This document shows, one piece after another, positions 12,501 to 24,500 of a stretch of DNA of 64,000 nt (the stretch's first letter is position 1; each line of letters begins with the position of its first letter). The DNA comes from Rostratula benghalensis. Lineage: Eukaryota; Chordata; Aves; Charadriiformes; Rostratulidae. The stretch is from NCBI GenBank assembly GCA_013399305.1, contig VXAI01000453.1, positions 261,726 through 325,725 on the forward strand. The letters run 5' to 3'. Made by a program: the position numbers and the translations under genes. The notes under the pieces were generated by a model. It made no database searches. It was not told the DNA's origin and worked only from the letters and a program-made list of their open reading frames with translations.

Positions 12501-15500
12501 TAGGTGACTGGGAGCGGAGCACTTATGTATTAACCTTGGCTTCTGTGCTAATTAATTGAGAATATGGGTTATATCATTTAAAGCTATTTCGGTTTGGCAA
12601 ATTACTGCTGCTCAGCTGAGACTCAGCAGCTGAGCGTGGTCCTAGTTCCACTCCCCCTCCAACTGTGAAGTAAATCCCTGCAACCAGTTTCAGCTAAAGC
12701 CTTGTGCTTTGCTCCTGGGGTGTGTGACAGTGAGCAGGGCCAGGGACCCCCACTCTGGCTGAGGCTGAGCATCAGTGGCACTCCAAGAAGTCACCTCCTT
12801 GCTGGTGTCTGCCTGTAACCTGAATCATTTTGAGCAAGTAGTGCAGGTTCTCTATCACTTCTGGTGTTTGAGGGACCTTCCAAGTTTCAAATTGGCCTCT
12901 GGAGCTTCCTGTCTTCTTCCATAAGCCAGAGAGACCAACCTGGAATGACAAGGCTTCTTCTACCTTGGCTCCCTGCTTCATAATTTAAACTTTAGGTGCT
13001 AAAGCAAGGCTTGTGTGTTTCTATTAAAGGGTGATGGGGTAAGCCAGCCTGGCATGGCAAATGCTCTCAAAACCCAGGTGGAAAAGTTGGTACATTAAAT
13101 ACAGAGCGTTGCAATACCCTGACTGACAGATTCCCTCCTCAAGAGAAACCAAAAGTCATTTCCACGCTATGGCCTCACTGGTCTCAGCAGGAAGGGCTGG
13201 CGACCCGACCGGTGACTTCAGGGTAGGCGCTGGCGTAGCTGGGGAAAATGTGTAAATCCCGAATTAGTGAGATTGTTGCACAAAATAGCCAAGTGTGAGG
13301 GCATTTGCATTAGCTGTCAGGCAGTCGGATCGGCAGGGCACGTGGCAGAGGTGTCAGGAACACTTCAGCCAGACACCCGTGCAGACACCCCCCGCTCCCT
13401 CTCAACAGAAAAGCAAAAAACACTGTTGTCACCACAACTGTCACCCGCTGCTGGTCCAAAGGCGCAGGTTTAAGCCACGTGGGGTGGGAGGGCACGCTCC
13501 CAGCAGGTCAGCAGTTACTGTGTTAGGGAAGGAGGGAGTGTGGGCGAGTTATTTTGATTTTGTTTGAAACAATAAACCCCAAGTTATTTGAAATCTTAAC
13601 AACAGAACCAGCTTTTAGCACTGGCGTTTATAGGGATGAGTGGGCGAGTTGTTTAAAGGGAAGGGAAAAAAAAAATGAAAAAAAAATCTTTGAAAACAGT
13701 CCAAGTCAGGGTGATAATTTCATCCTGCCGGGGAAGTGCGGTGCTCACGTCCTGTGTCTGTGGGGGGGGGGTGTGGTCTGTACCCTGGGCAGTTTGCAAA
13801 ACCTGCTGAAGGGCACACGGGTGCCACGGGCACACTCAGCTCGTAGCTGCCTGGAGTGAGAGCTGGAGTCTGGAGTTGCAGATCACGGATGTCTCACTCC
13901 TTCTCCTTCGCTGCATCCCCAACCCAGATGCAAAAAATCCTTTCCCCTCACTGTTCCAAGCGCTAAACTCTTGTGTGGGGGCTCTACTCCTGCATGGTAC
14001 CGATCTTCTGCATTTCACCCTCAATGCCAGCTCCAGATGTCCTCTTTCGTGGCTCTCCCAACTCAACTCAACTCTTCGGATGAGGGGCAAAGTCCCAGTT
14101 CTGGTTCATTCCCTTCTTCCCTCTCTCCACTAAAGTATCTCCTTGGCTCAGCCCCCCATAGCAAGGGCATTCAGCTCTCACGTGCTGTGGCAGTGCCTGT
14201 GCCCCTACACCCAGTGTGGCTGCAGGCAGGTTGGCTGTGCCCTACCCCATGCCCTTCCTTGCCCCTTCTTTTTCCCCTTCTTTCCCTCCACCCTCCCTGT
14301 ATCATTTTTAAAAATTAAATCACAAACTAAATTGAAGTTTAGTAGATGAGCTCCCCAGGCAGCAGCTTAGTTTGAGGCTGATTCCCAATGGTCTCTTGCC
14401 TTCCATAACCTGTGGCACCAGAACAAAATAGATCCAGAGGAATTGCCTTTTGCCCGCTCTGCCCTGATGCTGGGATTTTGCAGGGTCCTGGGTGATGGAG
14501 AGTTGGCTTTTACTGGCACACGACAGATGGGCCTGCCCCACAGGACAGATCCTGGCCAGCATCACTGCTGCTGCTCGGGGGTTGTCCATCTTTCATGTCT
14601 GCAGCATCCCCACCGTGGCAGTTCTGCCCGTGTCCCATCAGCACAGGGCATTTTACCACTTGTTGCTCCAGTGCTTGTGCTTGCACAGCCTGACCCTCCT
14701 CCCTGCTGACCTGTGGGCACCTGGAAATTCATGGCTGTGGCTGTCCCAGCCCCTGCTGCTGCTCTCCTGGAGGTGCTTTGTGCTTCCTTGATGCCTTGCT
14801 CTCGGGTCTGGGATCGTTGGGAAGCCCAGTGAGGCCTCACAACCCTGCTCTGGGGGTAGGAGGGATCTGGGGGCTGAAACCCACTGTGCCTGGCCAGGGC
14901 AGATCTCAGACCCCACACAGTTCCCATCTCTCTAATTACTGTGTGACTCCTGGAAACAAATCTACTGCTATGGAAAGGCACGGGATAAAGAAATTTCCTA
15001 CTTTTGCAATGAAAAATTAGATTGAAGTGTAAGACAGTGTGGAAAGGGAGCCAGGAATGCCAACGGGGCACTGTCCCTGTTCTGCCATTGCCCTGCCAGG
15101 TGGCCTTTGGCAAGCTACTTCTCTTCCCAGTGACCCATTTCATTGTCAGAAATTCATATTTCACAAATGGGGGGGTAAGAACAGCTCTTTGGCCGTTGCA
15201 TAGCACTTCCATCTTTCCATGTTTAAAACCTTGTTGCAATTAGAAATCTTTGGCTCTTGCAAGAGGACTGAAAAAACGAAAAAAATCACGTATCCAGTAA
15301 TGTGGAGAGCAGGGGGACTATCAGGAGCTAAAAATGGTCCTTCAATATTGTGGTGCTTTAAATCGGAGCAATCGTATTGTGTCTGTGTGTGCACAGTGCA
15401 TTTACTGCCGTGGTGCGTGTGCCTGTACGAGCTGAGTGTGTTTGCAGCTGTAGTTTGGGAAAATTGATCCCAGTCTATTTTTAAGGCAAAGTGTGTGTGG

Positions 15501-18500
15501 TGGGTAGGAGGGGAGGAGGTGGAAGGGAAGCTAAATATTCACATAGCTCCGCTGCGTGTTTAAGAGCATCATCTAATAACGCTGGGATCGCGGCAGGGAG
15601 GTGAGGGAGAGAGGAGCTTTGCTGGAGTCCAGCCCGCGGAGAGAGGGCACAGGGGTGACTCCGGGAGGAGCGTGGGGAGAGGGGCTGTCGCTTTAAGCTG
15701 CATCTCGGCACCCAGCGGGTCACTGGTGCCAGAGACAGCGACGTTCTTCACATGGCTGCAGGCTCCGCATAAATCTCTGCTCCGGCAGCCGGAGCGGAGC
15801 TGGGGAGAGCTCTCCCCTGGCTGCTCACAAGCACCGGAGCTGCAGCCCCGCATCGCCCGGCTCTGCCCGGCGAGGTGAGGTCCTTCTTGCCACGGCCATG
15901 TAAAAGTCAGAGCCTTTGGGAAGAGCTGGCTGCCGAGGTCCGTAAGTAAAACTGGGTTTTTGTTTGTGTTTCCCTTCTTGTTCTCTGAAATGAGAGGCTT
16001 GATCGGGAGTAAGAGGAGGAGGTGGATAGAGAGAAACAGAAGAGAGATTTATTCAGCCCGGGGTTTGGATATTGCCTGTGTATGCTTGGGGTTTGGTTTT
16101 TTTTTTTTAAGTTTTCAAGTAGCTTCAGTTAGAACTTACTAATATATTTCTGCAACTTTATGGGAAGCAGATGCAAGCAGTGCCCAGGGTGCTCGGGTGT
16201 CTTACAGCAGAGCGTGGCAAGTGTGGTTGGTGGTTCTCCGTGCCTGGCTGTACTCACCGGGGGAGGACCGGGTGTCTGCTGGCCACCCCCGGCTGGTTGG
16301 GAGGGAGTGGAGCGTGGCAGCAGTGCTGAAGGATTGGCATTGAAAGGGAAGTGCTGTCCTCAGCAAAGGCTGGACAAGTTCAACAGCTTTTCTGACTCTG
16401 AAGATGACGGTCTCATCAAGGAGTGGAGAACCCAGCCAGCACTGAGCTGTTGGTGGCTGGGGGCTGGTCAAGCCCAGCTCCTGAGCCCAGGGATGATGCT
16501 CCAGACATTTCACCTCATGGTGAAACAAGCTGAGGCTTTTGGCCAGAGGTTTCCTTCCACTCCTCTCCTCCAGCCTCACCTTCTGGGAGGCTCCTTCCAA
16601 ACCTCCCCTCGGGTGCCTTTCACCAGGTGAAGCGCTGAGACGAGAAAGTCAGTTCAGAGCCTGATGCACCCACGAGGTGAGGGGGGGTGGGGTTGTGGTG
16701 CTGGCCTCCATGGCAGTTTCCTCTGTGTGAGGTGTTGGGGTGATGCAGGGATAAAGAAGCAAAGCCATATGCAGGGAACCAGCGGGCAGGGGCAGCCCAG
16801 GATAAAACACTCCCAGTGCTGACAGTCTCCAGGACCACCCCAGCCCCGCTCCCACCTGGTGATTTCGGGGTCAACTGCTTTGAGAAGAAAGTAGGTAAGC
16901 AGTTGTGATGTATCTGGTTTATAGAGGGAGACACAGATAAGGCATGGCACGCAGGCGTAGATGGTTTGGGATGAATATCTGCCAGGGCCTGGGCAGATAA
17001 CTGCCTGCTAGAACAAGGGGCACAATTTTTCTAAGAACTGTTTGCAGTCAAGTGCTTGGCCCTGGGGACAGATCACTGCGTCCTGTCCCAGCTCTGCCAC
17101 TGCATCACTGCGGGACGTGGTCAAGTCACTTCACCTCCAGGTTGTCTCCTCACTGGAATAAGGTGAGGAGGAAGAATTAGTGGTGGACACGTTTAAATGC
17201 CAAGACAGTGCTCTCTGAGGGGCTGCTGTGGGAGTAGCAGTGACAGCTGCTCTGTTGTCCCTGACCTGTCACACACACCAGGGCCAGACCTTCAAGCAGC
17301 GGTTCCTGAGCTGCATTCACTGTGCCAGACCCTCCAGGGTCCATCAGCACTCCCTTGGAAGGGGACATTGCACCCATGCATGGTGCTGCAGGTACTTTCA
17401 GCACCATGGCAGTGGCAGGAATTGCTGGGGACGTGCTCTGCCAAGCACAGAGAGATCTGCCATGGTCCTTGGGGGCCTCTGGAGCCCTGTGCAGAGCAAG
17501 TCCAGAGCATGTCATCATGCAGCTGTGATCAGGCAGGCTTTTGGTGGGGCTCAGCAGTGGGTGCAGGGAGAGCTGTGTCCTGCCCTGGCTGCTCCTGCTC
17601 CCCAGGGAACCCTCTGGCTCCTGCTTTAAAACTGGGAGGCAGCAGGAAGCTGTGGGAGAAGCTGCCATTGCCAGACTCTTTGGGTTGAGGGTATTTCTAG
17701 CAGTTGGTGTGCGGTGGGAGAGCACAGCCGGGGTCGGCGGTGGGTCTGGGCTGTTCAGGTGCAAAATGGGATTTTTGCCCTGAAAAAAGCCCAAACCGTG
17801 GTGCCGGTGGCATTGCCCTGCTCCAACCAAAGAGCTTCTGGCCCGGGATGTGTGTGTGGGGCTGGGCACGAGGACCCCTGTCATCTTCCTGACAAGGAGC
17901 ATCACGTCCTGCTCCACAGGGCCCTTGGGGATCTCGGGCACAGGAACACCATGTGAAACTAGCACAGAAATAATTAAAATGTCCCCTGCTGATCCCGGGC
18001 TGGGGCTCAGGAGTGTGTCAGAGAAAGGCTCTTCTCTGCAGACCCTGGTGGGCAGCGGTGTCCAAGGGTGGAAGCCCTGTGCTGTGGGTATTTGTGGGCT
18101 GTGGCTTTGGGAGTAAAGAGCTGGGAAGTGGTTTAGTTCTTGCAATTAGGCCTTTTGCCTTTGTTTAATGGCTTTCCTGCATCCAAGTGAAAATGGCCGA
18201 GGGGGTTTAGGCACAGGAGTCTGTTCCAATTTTGTTTTGCTTTGCTGGGGATCATTTCATCCTTGGTCTCTCTGGCACACCCCGAGCAGCCAATCTGAGG
18301 GGTTTCCCCATGAGATGCTGGTCTGGTCCCTGCGTGGGGCACAGAGCTGGACAGCCCAGGACCTTCTTGGCCAGAGACTGTGGAAGGTTTTATTTAGTAT
18401 GAGTGAGAGTTTATCGGAGGGGAAATAGGGCGCGTTTGTGCTCTGCAGGACAGGCAACTGCAGCAGGGGCTTGGGGCAGCCCCAGCACCGTCCTCCCCCT

Positions 18501-21500
18501 GTCCCAGCCAAGCCGAGGGGCTCCCCAGGGAGATGTCACTGCAGGGAGAGCAGCAGCAGACACCCCGTGTCCCCCCACAGCTGCTCTTCGCTGCCTTCCC
18601 AACGCCTCAGCTGTGTTTTACACATCCCGGATCCAACCTGGCAGGTTTAAGCAGCCTGCTCATCCACCAGCAAACAGAGGTATGCAGAAGCCTGGATGCC
18701 TTCCAGGGAGGGAGTCCTGTTTGAGGTGAGTGAGTCCTGCTCTCGGGCTGTCCATGGCCAGGTTGCACAGCTCTGGGATGAGCCGGCAGCGCCCGGGTGG
18801 AAAACACCACTCACAAAATGGGAACAAGGCTCTGACCCCCCCGGTGTACGGGACCTCCACCCACCCCAGGTCAGGGAGTAGGAACAGCGGCTCCACGTGT
18901 GTGTCTCTGGCACCGAGGGAGAGGGTTTGCAGCCAGAGCTGCCCCTGGGGTGATCTCTGCAGTCTCAGCAGCCCCAGGGCTCTCTGACCGCTGGGGTTGG
19001 TTTGCCCGTGGTGGAGGCTGGCGGCTTGAGTGGGGGAAAAATTTAACAGTTGGCAGAATTTGGGCAGAGGATGGGGGATGAGGCCAGGCAGAGACACCAG
19101 CCGTGAGGTGAGAGTTGGTCTTGGGGCTGGAAGCAAAAGCTGTTGCCCAGGAATCATGTAGGTCTCTAGGTCTGGGACCTGTGGTGGCTGGGTGTTGTGT
19201 GTCTGTGCTCTCGCAGGAGGGTTGCTCAGCGCCGTTAGGGGATGCCCTGGCTCTCGGGAGCCTCCTGACCCTCCTGGATGTGCCAAGGCCTGGGCAAACA
19301 CAGCTCAGCAGCAGATGGTGGGGCCCATCAGGGTGTGATTGCGCATCCGTCTGCCCTCATAGCTCCTTCCTCGGGGCCAGGAGCAGACCGTGAGTGGAGG
19401 GAGCCAAGCGCTCTGCGCCTTGTCATACATGGGCATTTTAATTAGAGATGTGCAGGCCTGGGGCACTGTTTGGCTGGGGCAGCACTGGAGGGAGCCTGGC
19501 CTCAGTGGACCCTGTGGGCTGGGCTGGAAAAGCACATGCAAGCCCTAATGCTGGCCCGTGGGCATCAGCCACCTGCCCCTGTGGGTGCCACCGTACCAGG
19601 AGGTAGCCGGGCACGCAGCCAGCCCTGTCCCACACTTGCTGTGGAACTGGCTGCTCTTCCTTCTGATTTGGAGCATCCTTTCCTCTCCTGAGTACGTTTT
19701 GAGTAGAGATCGTGACACGGGAAATAGGAGGGTTGCACCCTGGGGGCAGCCAGGTTTCTGCTGGGGGAGAAGCCCTGAGCTGGGGGCTCTGACCATCTCT
19801 GCCTTGCTCCTTGCAAGGCAAAAGTTCTCCTGAGGACCTGGGACTGCTCCGATTTGCTCCCTGTGGCTGCAGGGAAGCGAGAGGGAGGTTTGGTGTGAAT
19901 GAGCCAGCTTCTTCCTCTAGCCTGAAATTTGGGTCACGGAAGCCAACAAGACAGAGCTGTGAAAGATGTAGTTCATCCTTGGTTCAAGCCTAAGCAAGCT
20001 TTGATTTCTGAGGTGCAACTGTTGATGGTTCAGAGGGTCCACCTGAGCTGCTATTTCGTTAGCAGATCGGCACGTGGAAAGAGGTGAGAGGGGTTTTTCC
20101 CCTCCCTGATCAGCTCCCACATTGCTAATGTTCCTCTCTGGCCCGCTGCTAATTTTGATGCTGCCCTAAATAGAAGCTGAGTGCATCTCATCTGCTTCGC
20201 TTAGCATACGGGAAAATCGTTTCCCTTCATTTACTGAATCCAACTTTAACCCTGTCAGCACAAGGCTCTCCCCAGCCCAGGCCTCCCTTGGAGGGCTTCG
20301 GGTGCCTCTGTCCCTGGGAAGACTCCGTGCTGGGAATGGTGGAGAGAACATGCTGGGAACGTGGTAGGAGAGGGAGGGCTCCCTGTCAGCCCAAGATGGC
20401 CACCAGCAGAGCTGGGAGAGGGGCTCTGCTTCATGCACAGCCAAGGAGAGATCCCTTTCTCCGCTGAAAGCTCTGGTGCTCCGGGCTCTCCCTGTGCTCT
20501 CTCTGGCAGGACATGCTGCTCCTCAGGAGATCCCAGTGCCCCTTCCCAGACTGGCTTTCCCCAACCTTGTGCTGGAAAAGAGCTCAGCACAGGCAGACCC
20601 GGCTGTAGGACTTTTTTTGCTTGGTTTCTGTTGTGGTATTTCTCCCAGCATCTGGTGGGAGCAGCTCAGCACGTTGGTTTCCTGAGCCTGGCAGAAGCCC
20701 CTCTTATCACTGTCTAATTTCACATCCCATTCTCCTCGGAAAGATCAGCTCTTCCTACTGCGGGGCCGCTCCGGAGCAGGGCTCTGGGTTCTCTCTCTCC
20801 CAGCCCGGGACACGCGGCCCCGCTGGAACCGGAGACAGCGCAGCGCCCTTGAAAGGCTGCCTCAAACACAACCCCCTCTGCAGCTCGACGTAAATACATC
20901 TCTGTCTGGTGCAAGGTGCTTATTTGGGGCTCTCATGCAAGAACCGTTTCCCCGAAAAACTGTAATTTTGTGGCGTTTGCGGCCCGGTGACTATTAATAC
21001 ACACGGTGTGCTGTGGTGGACACAGGAGCACCCAAAGGAAGCGTTGGGAGAGCGGGGGCCGGGAGCCCGGAAAGGTTAAATTTAGGTGGTTGGGAAGGAT
21101 GGCTGAGCGCTGGCATCCCTGAGCTGGAGCTGAGCCTCAGGACAGTGCTCCAGCCAAGGGCATCCGTGTGGTCCCCTCTCATCCCTGGCAACGCCTGAGC
21201 ACGGTCACTCTCTGACCCCAACCCTTTCCCAGCCCAAAGCTCCTCTTCCCGGGGGAGCTGTGCCAGGGTGACTGCTGTCCCCTTTCCTCCCCTTTCCTTT
21301 TCAGCCTCTGGTTTGTTCTGAGCACTCGACACGCTCTGCAGCAGCAGAGGCTGCTCTGCCTGGGGCTCGTCTGCTCGCTGGTAGGAGCCTGCCTCTGGTT
21401 TGGGGCTGCCAAAGTGCCCAGAGCCTCTGGGGACAGCCATAGCAGGAGTGACATGCTGGGTGGGGGGACAACAGCTCTCCACGGATGCCCTGTCTTGCAG

Positions 21501-24500
21501 AGCAGCTCTTCACCCTGCTCCCACTCAGGGGTCTCGGTGGGAAGAGGGGACCTTCACGTGACCTCCTCTGGAGGGCGGTGCCACCGAAGGGTGGCAAGAG
21601 GAAAAGAGAGAGGTTATTTCAGAGCCAGGAGGGCAGAGGGACCAAGTGGTCGTGACCCCTGGCAGGCTGTGGGGCTTGGCAAGCTGCGGGCACAGCCAGG
21701 AGCCAGCCTCAAGAGAGAGCAGGAGGGGGCACTCATTGCCGAGGACACGCCAGGGGGGGGGCGATTGGCCGCGGGGAGTCGCTGGGGGCGGTGTGAGTCT
21801 CCTCTGTATTTTACTGTCTTCCCAGAAAATCAACCGGACCCCTTCGGATGAGGAATGCTTCTTTGACCTGCTGAGCAAGTTCCAGAGCAACCGGATGGAT
21901 GATCAGCGCTGCCCCTTGGAAGAATGCCCGTCGGAGGCTGCAGAGGCAGCTGCCACACCGGTCCCTGCCCTGGAAGAACGGATGTGTAAGCACCGATGGG
22001 TTTAGAACTCGCTGTTTCTCTGGGAGTGATGCTGCTCCCGTGGCTGTGGCCAGCTGTCGTGGTTTTACTGGGAATCTTGTGGTGGTTTCCCCGAGCCTCA
22101 GTTCTCTGAACTTAGCAGTTCTTTGGCAATCTCTGTCCTTATTTAAAGGAAGGAAGAAACATTCTTATGGTAATGGTTGCTGAGGGAAAGGCTGGAGAAT
22201 GTGGACTAAGGCTTAGAGAGTAAATTACCCAGAGAAATGCAAAATACACTTGGATTTTTTCAGTATGGATCTTTAGGAGGTCTCGGTTTCTGAACGGTGA
22301 GGTTGGCACAAGGAGTTCTGCCTCTGCCAGCATCTCCTGGAGGAAGATGGTGATGGTCATCACTGAGGGGGCCTTGCAAGAGCATGCAGGGGCTGGGGTG
22401 GGCTTTCCCAGACAAGTTCAAGTACTGCCAGTTTCCCTCATAGCGTTGCCATGGAGGAAAAACTTCTGGATTTTGTACGGCTCTTGGATGCTGTGGTGAT
22501 AGGTGCCGTGGAGGAGCAGAGGAGCCAGAAGGATGGATAAACAGTGGGAAGGTCCAGCAGGCTCGCTCACCCCGAAGGAGGACAGGGATAAATCGAGGAA
22601 GCTGTCTGACAAGTAGGAGGGACAGGAAGGGCAGGGCAGGTCTGTGTTTGCACTTGGGGTTCGTGTCTCTTTTTATGATGCGGTGTTGAGGTCCTTTGTG
22701 TAAACCAAGCCGGGGAGGAGCACTGGAACGTGCGGGTCACACTTGCACGCTTGAGCACCATCACGAAGGACTCCAAACACTTCATTGGGACGGATGGGTT
22801 TTGTTTATCCGTTCCCAAATGAATGTGAAGTACACACAGGAGAGGAGGAGAGCCCTGCCGTCCCTCTGAGAGCAGCAAGAGCTGCAGCACGAGACCCCTC
22901 GGGGGGAAGCAGGTGCCGGGAGCAGGGGCTGGAGCGGCAGCGAGAGCAGAGCAGTGCGGGGAAGGTCAGGCTGCGGCAGGAAGGCAGGTTGGCTGTGAGC
23001 TGAGCAGGTTTTTTACCTGCTAAAAATAGGGTGGAAACGAGCATCACTTTGTCAAGCTACACATTTCTGATACAGGAGTGCAGTTGGCTGTAACAGCTGT
23101 GTAATTTAGGAGACTCGAGTTTAAAATACGAAGCTTTATAAAGAATGTACAAGTAGGCACGCGTTCTGTTCAGCTCTCAGTTGGTCTCTGAGCCTTTCAG
23201 ATGTGTTATTTTCAAGGTTTCATTGCGAGCTGAAGGGGGAGAAACTCATCTTCACGTCAGTGCTGAGATCTGTGTGGAGTTGCAGAAAGGCGTGAGCTGG
23301 GGCTCTAAAAAGAGCACGTTGTGTCGGGGCTCTCGGGGTGTTTTTTGCTCGCTGGGACCGTGATGCCAACTGGGCTGGGTTTCTCAACATTTTTCTTTTG
23401 CTTCTCCCTGTCCCAAGAGTCTGGGAGTTTGGGAGCATCTCGCTGCCCAGCAGCTGCCTGGAGCCAAGAGGCTCTTTGCACCGAGCGCTGCCCGAGGGGC
23501 ATTTCCAGGGCTGGGGGCTGACACGCTCGCTTTGGTCCCAGCGCTGCTCGTGTCCTGTGTCCAAAAATCCTCCCTTTGTCCCGTAGTGGCTCTGTCCCAT
23601 GCCAGCCAAGGCTGGGGACACTGCTTGTGCACGGCTGAGCTCCAGCTGTGTGGGGCCCAGCGGCTCCTCCAGTGCTCCCCCGTGGTTGGAAAGCACCAGG
23701 CATGGTGGGTGGCTGGGTGGGATGCTCCCCCCCCGGGGTTTACAAGAGTGTAGATTACAGGTAGGGCTTAGCATGGATGGTATGTGTAGGTTCTGCCACC
23801 CCCTCCTCAGACTGAGCCCAGGCTGGCTCTGCTCGGTGCCATGAGAAGAACCAGACCCCACCAGTGTTCTCCTCGCCTGTGCTCTGACACAGAGCCTGCA
23901 GCTCCTGACGGAGCAGTGGCTGCAGTGACCCATCTCTGCTTGAGCTGGCCCAAAGAGGCCGGGCTTCTGAGGGGGCTGGAAGGGTGTGCCACCAGGTGAG
24001 TGGCTTCGCCAGGCCAATTACCTGCCTCTAATTAATTATAGCTGGCCCCTGAGACCCTGTGGGGTGCCTGGCACAAGCGCTCAGGGGCTCTGCGTCACCT
24101 GCAACTGCTGGTGTGTGCCCAGCCCCGTGCCCTGAGCGAGGTGTGGGTTGACCCGTGTACGTGGGTGCCTCTTGGCTCCAGGTGGAAACCAGAGTGGAAG
24201 CAGCAGCAGAAGCTGCTTGTAGTTGTGCTGGGAACAACCGTGACTGAAGTTCACAGGCAACAGCCAGTGTCTGGGCACTGGATCTTCTGGGCTGGGGTGG
24301 CAGCTTTGCTGTCCTCCAGAGGCTGGCAGTGAAGGGAAAGGACCCCTTGTGGGAGGTCCAGCAGCAGATGTGAGGTTCTGCTCGTCACCCTGCCAAGGCC
24401 CTTCTTTCCCCCTTTGCTGCAGGTGGGTTCGAGGAGGCTGGTTGTGGGAGGTGCACTCAGGCACGTGCCATTACTGCAGTTTTCACAGCCCAGCCCCGTA

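Larger units (their letters stand above)
742..21825 (+). other. GPSM1: Large GPSM1 intron (21 kb)
   Basis: The intron lies between the linker exon and the first GoLoco exon (donor GTAGGA at 742, acceptor CCCAG ending at 21825). I find no coding exon matching a known gene. Many long open frames here are explained by moderately high GC content and have no coding features. Contents I can name are a GT microsatellite (2907-2932), a purine/G-rich tract (4701-4729), an AT palindrome (7117-7145), a 24-base poly(A) run (11263-11286), AT-rich homeodomain-like clusters (for example around 12550), and a GC-rich candidate promoter/first exon at 15540-15960. Confidence 0.8.

Noticed and set aside
14562..15239. 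225-codon minus-strand open frame in the large intron
   Set aside because: No family resemblance; consistent with chance in GC-rich DNA.
16376..16425. Acidic FNSFSDSEDDG-like peptide as a possible extra GPSM1 exon
   Set aside because: No convincing acceptor/donor pair with matching phase, and GPSM1 exon phases are already complete without it.
23220..24017. 265-codon minus-strand open frame in a GPSM1 intron
   Set aside because: Composition is typical of GC-rich intron read antisense, with no recognisable domain and no counterpart in the human gene block.
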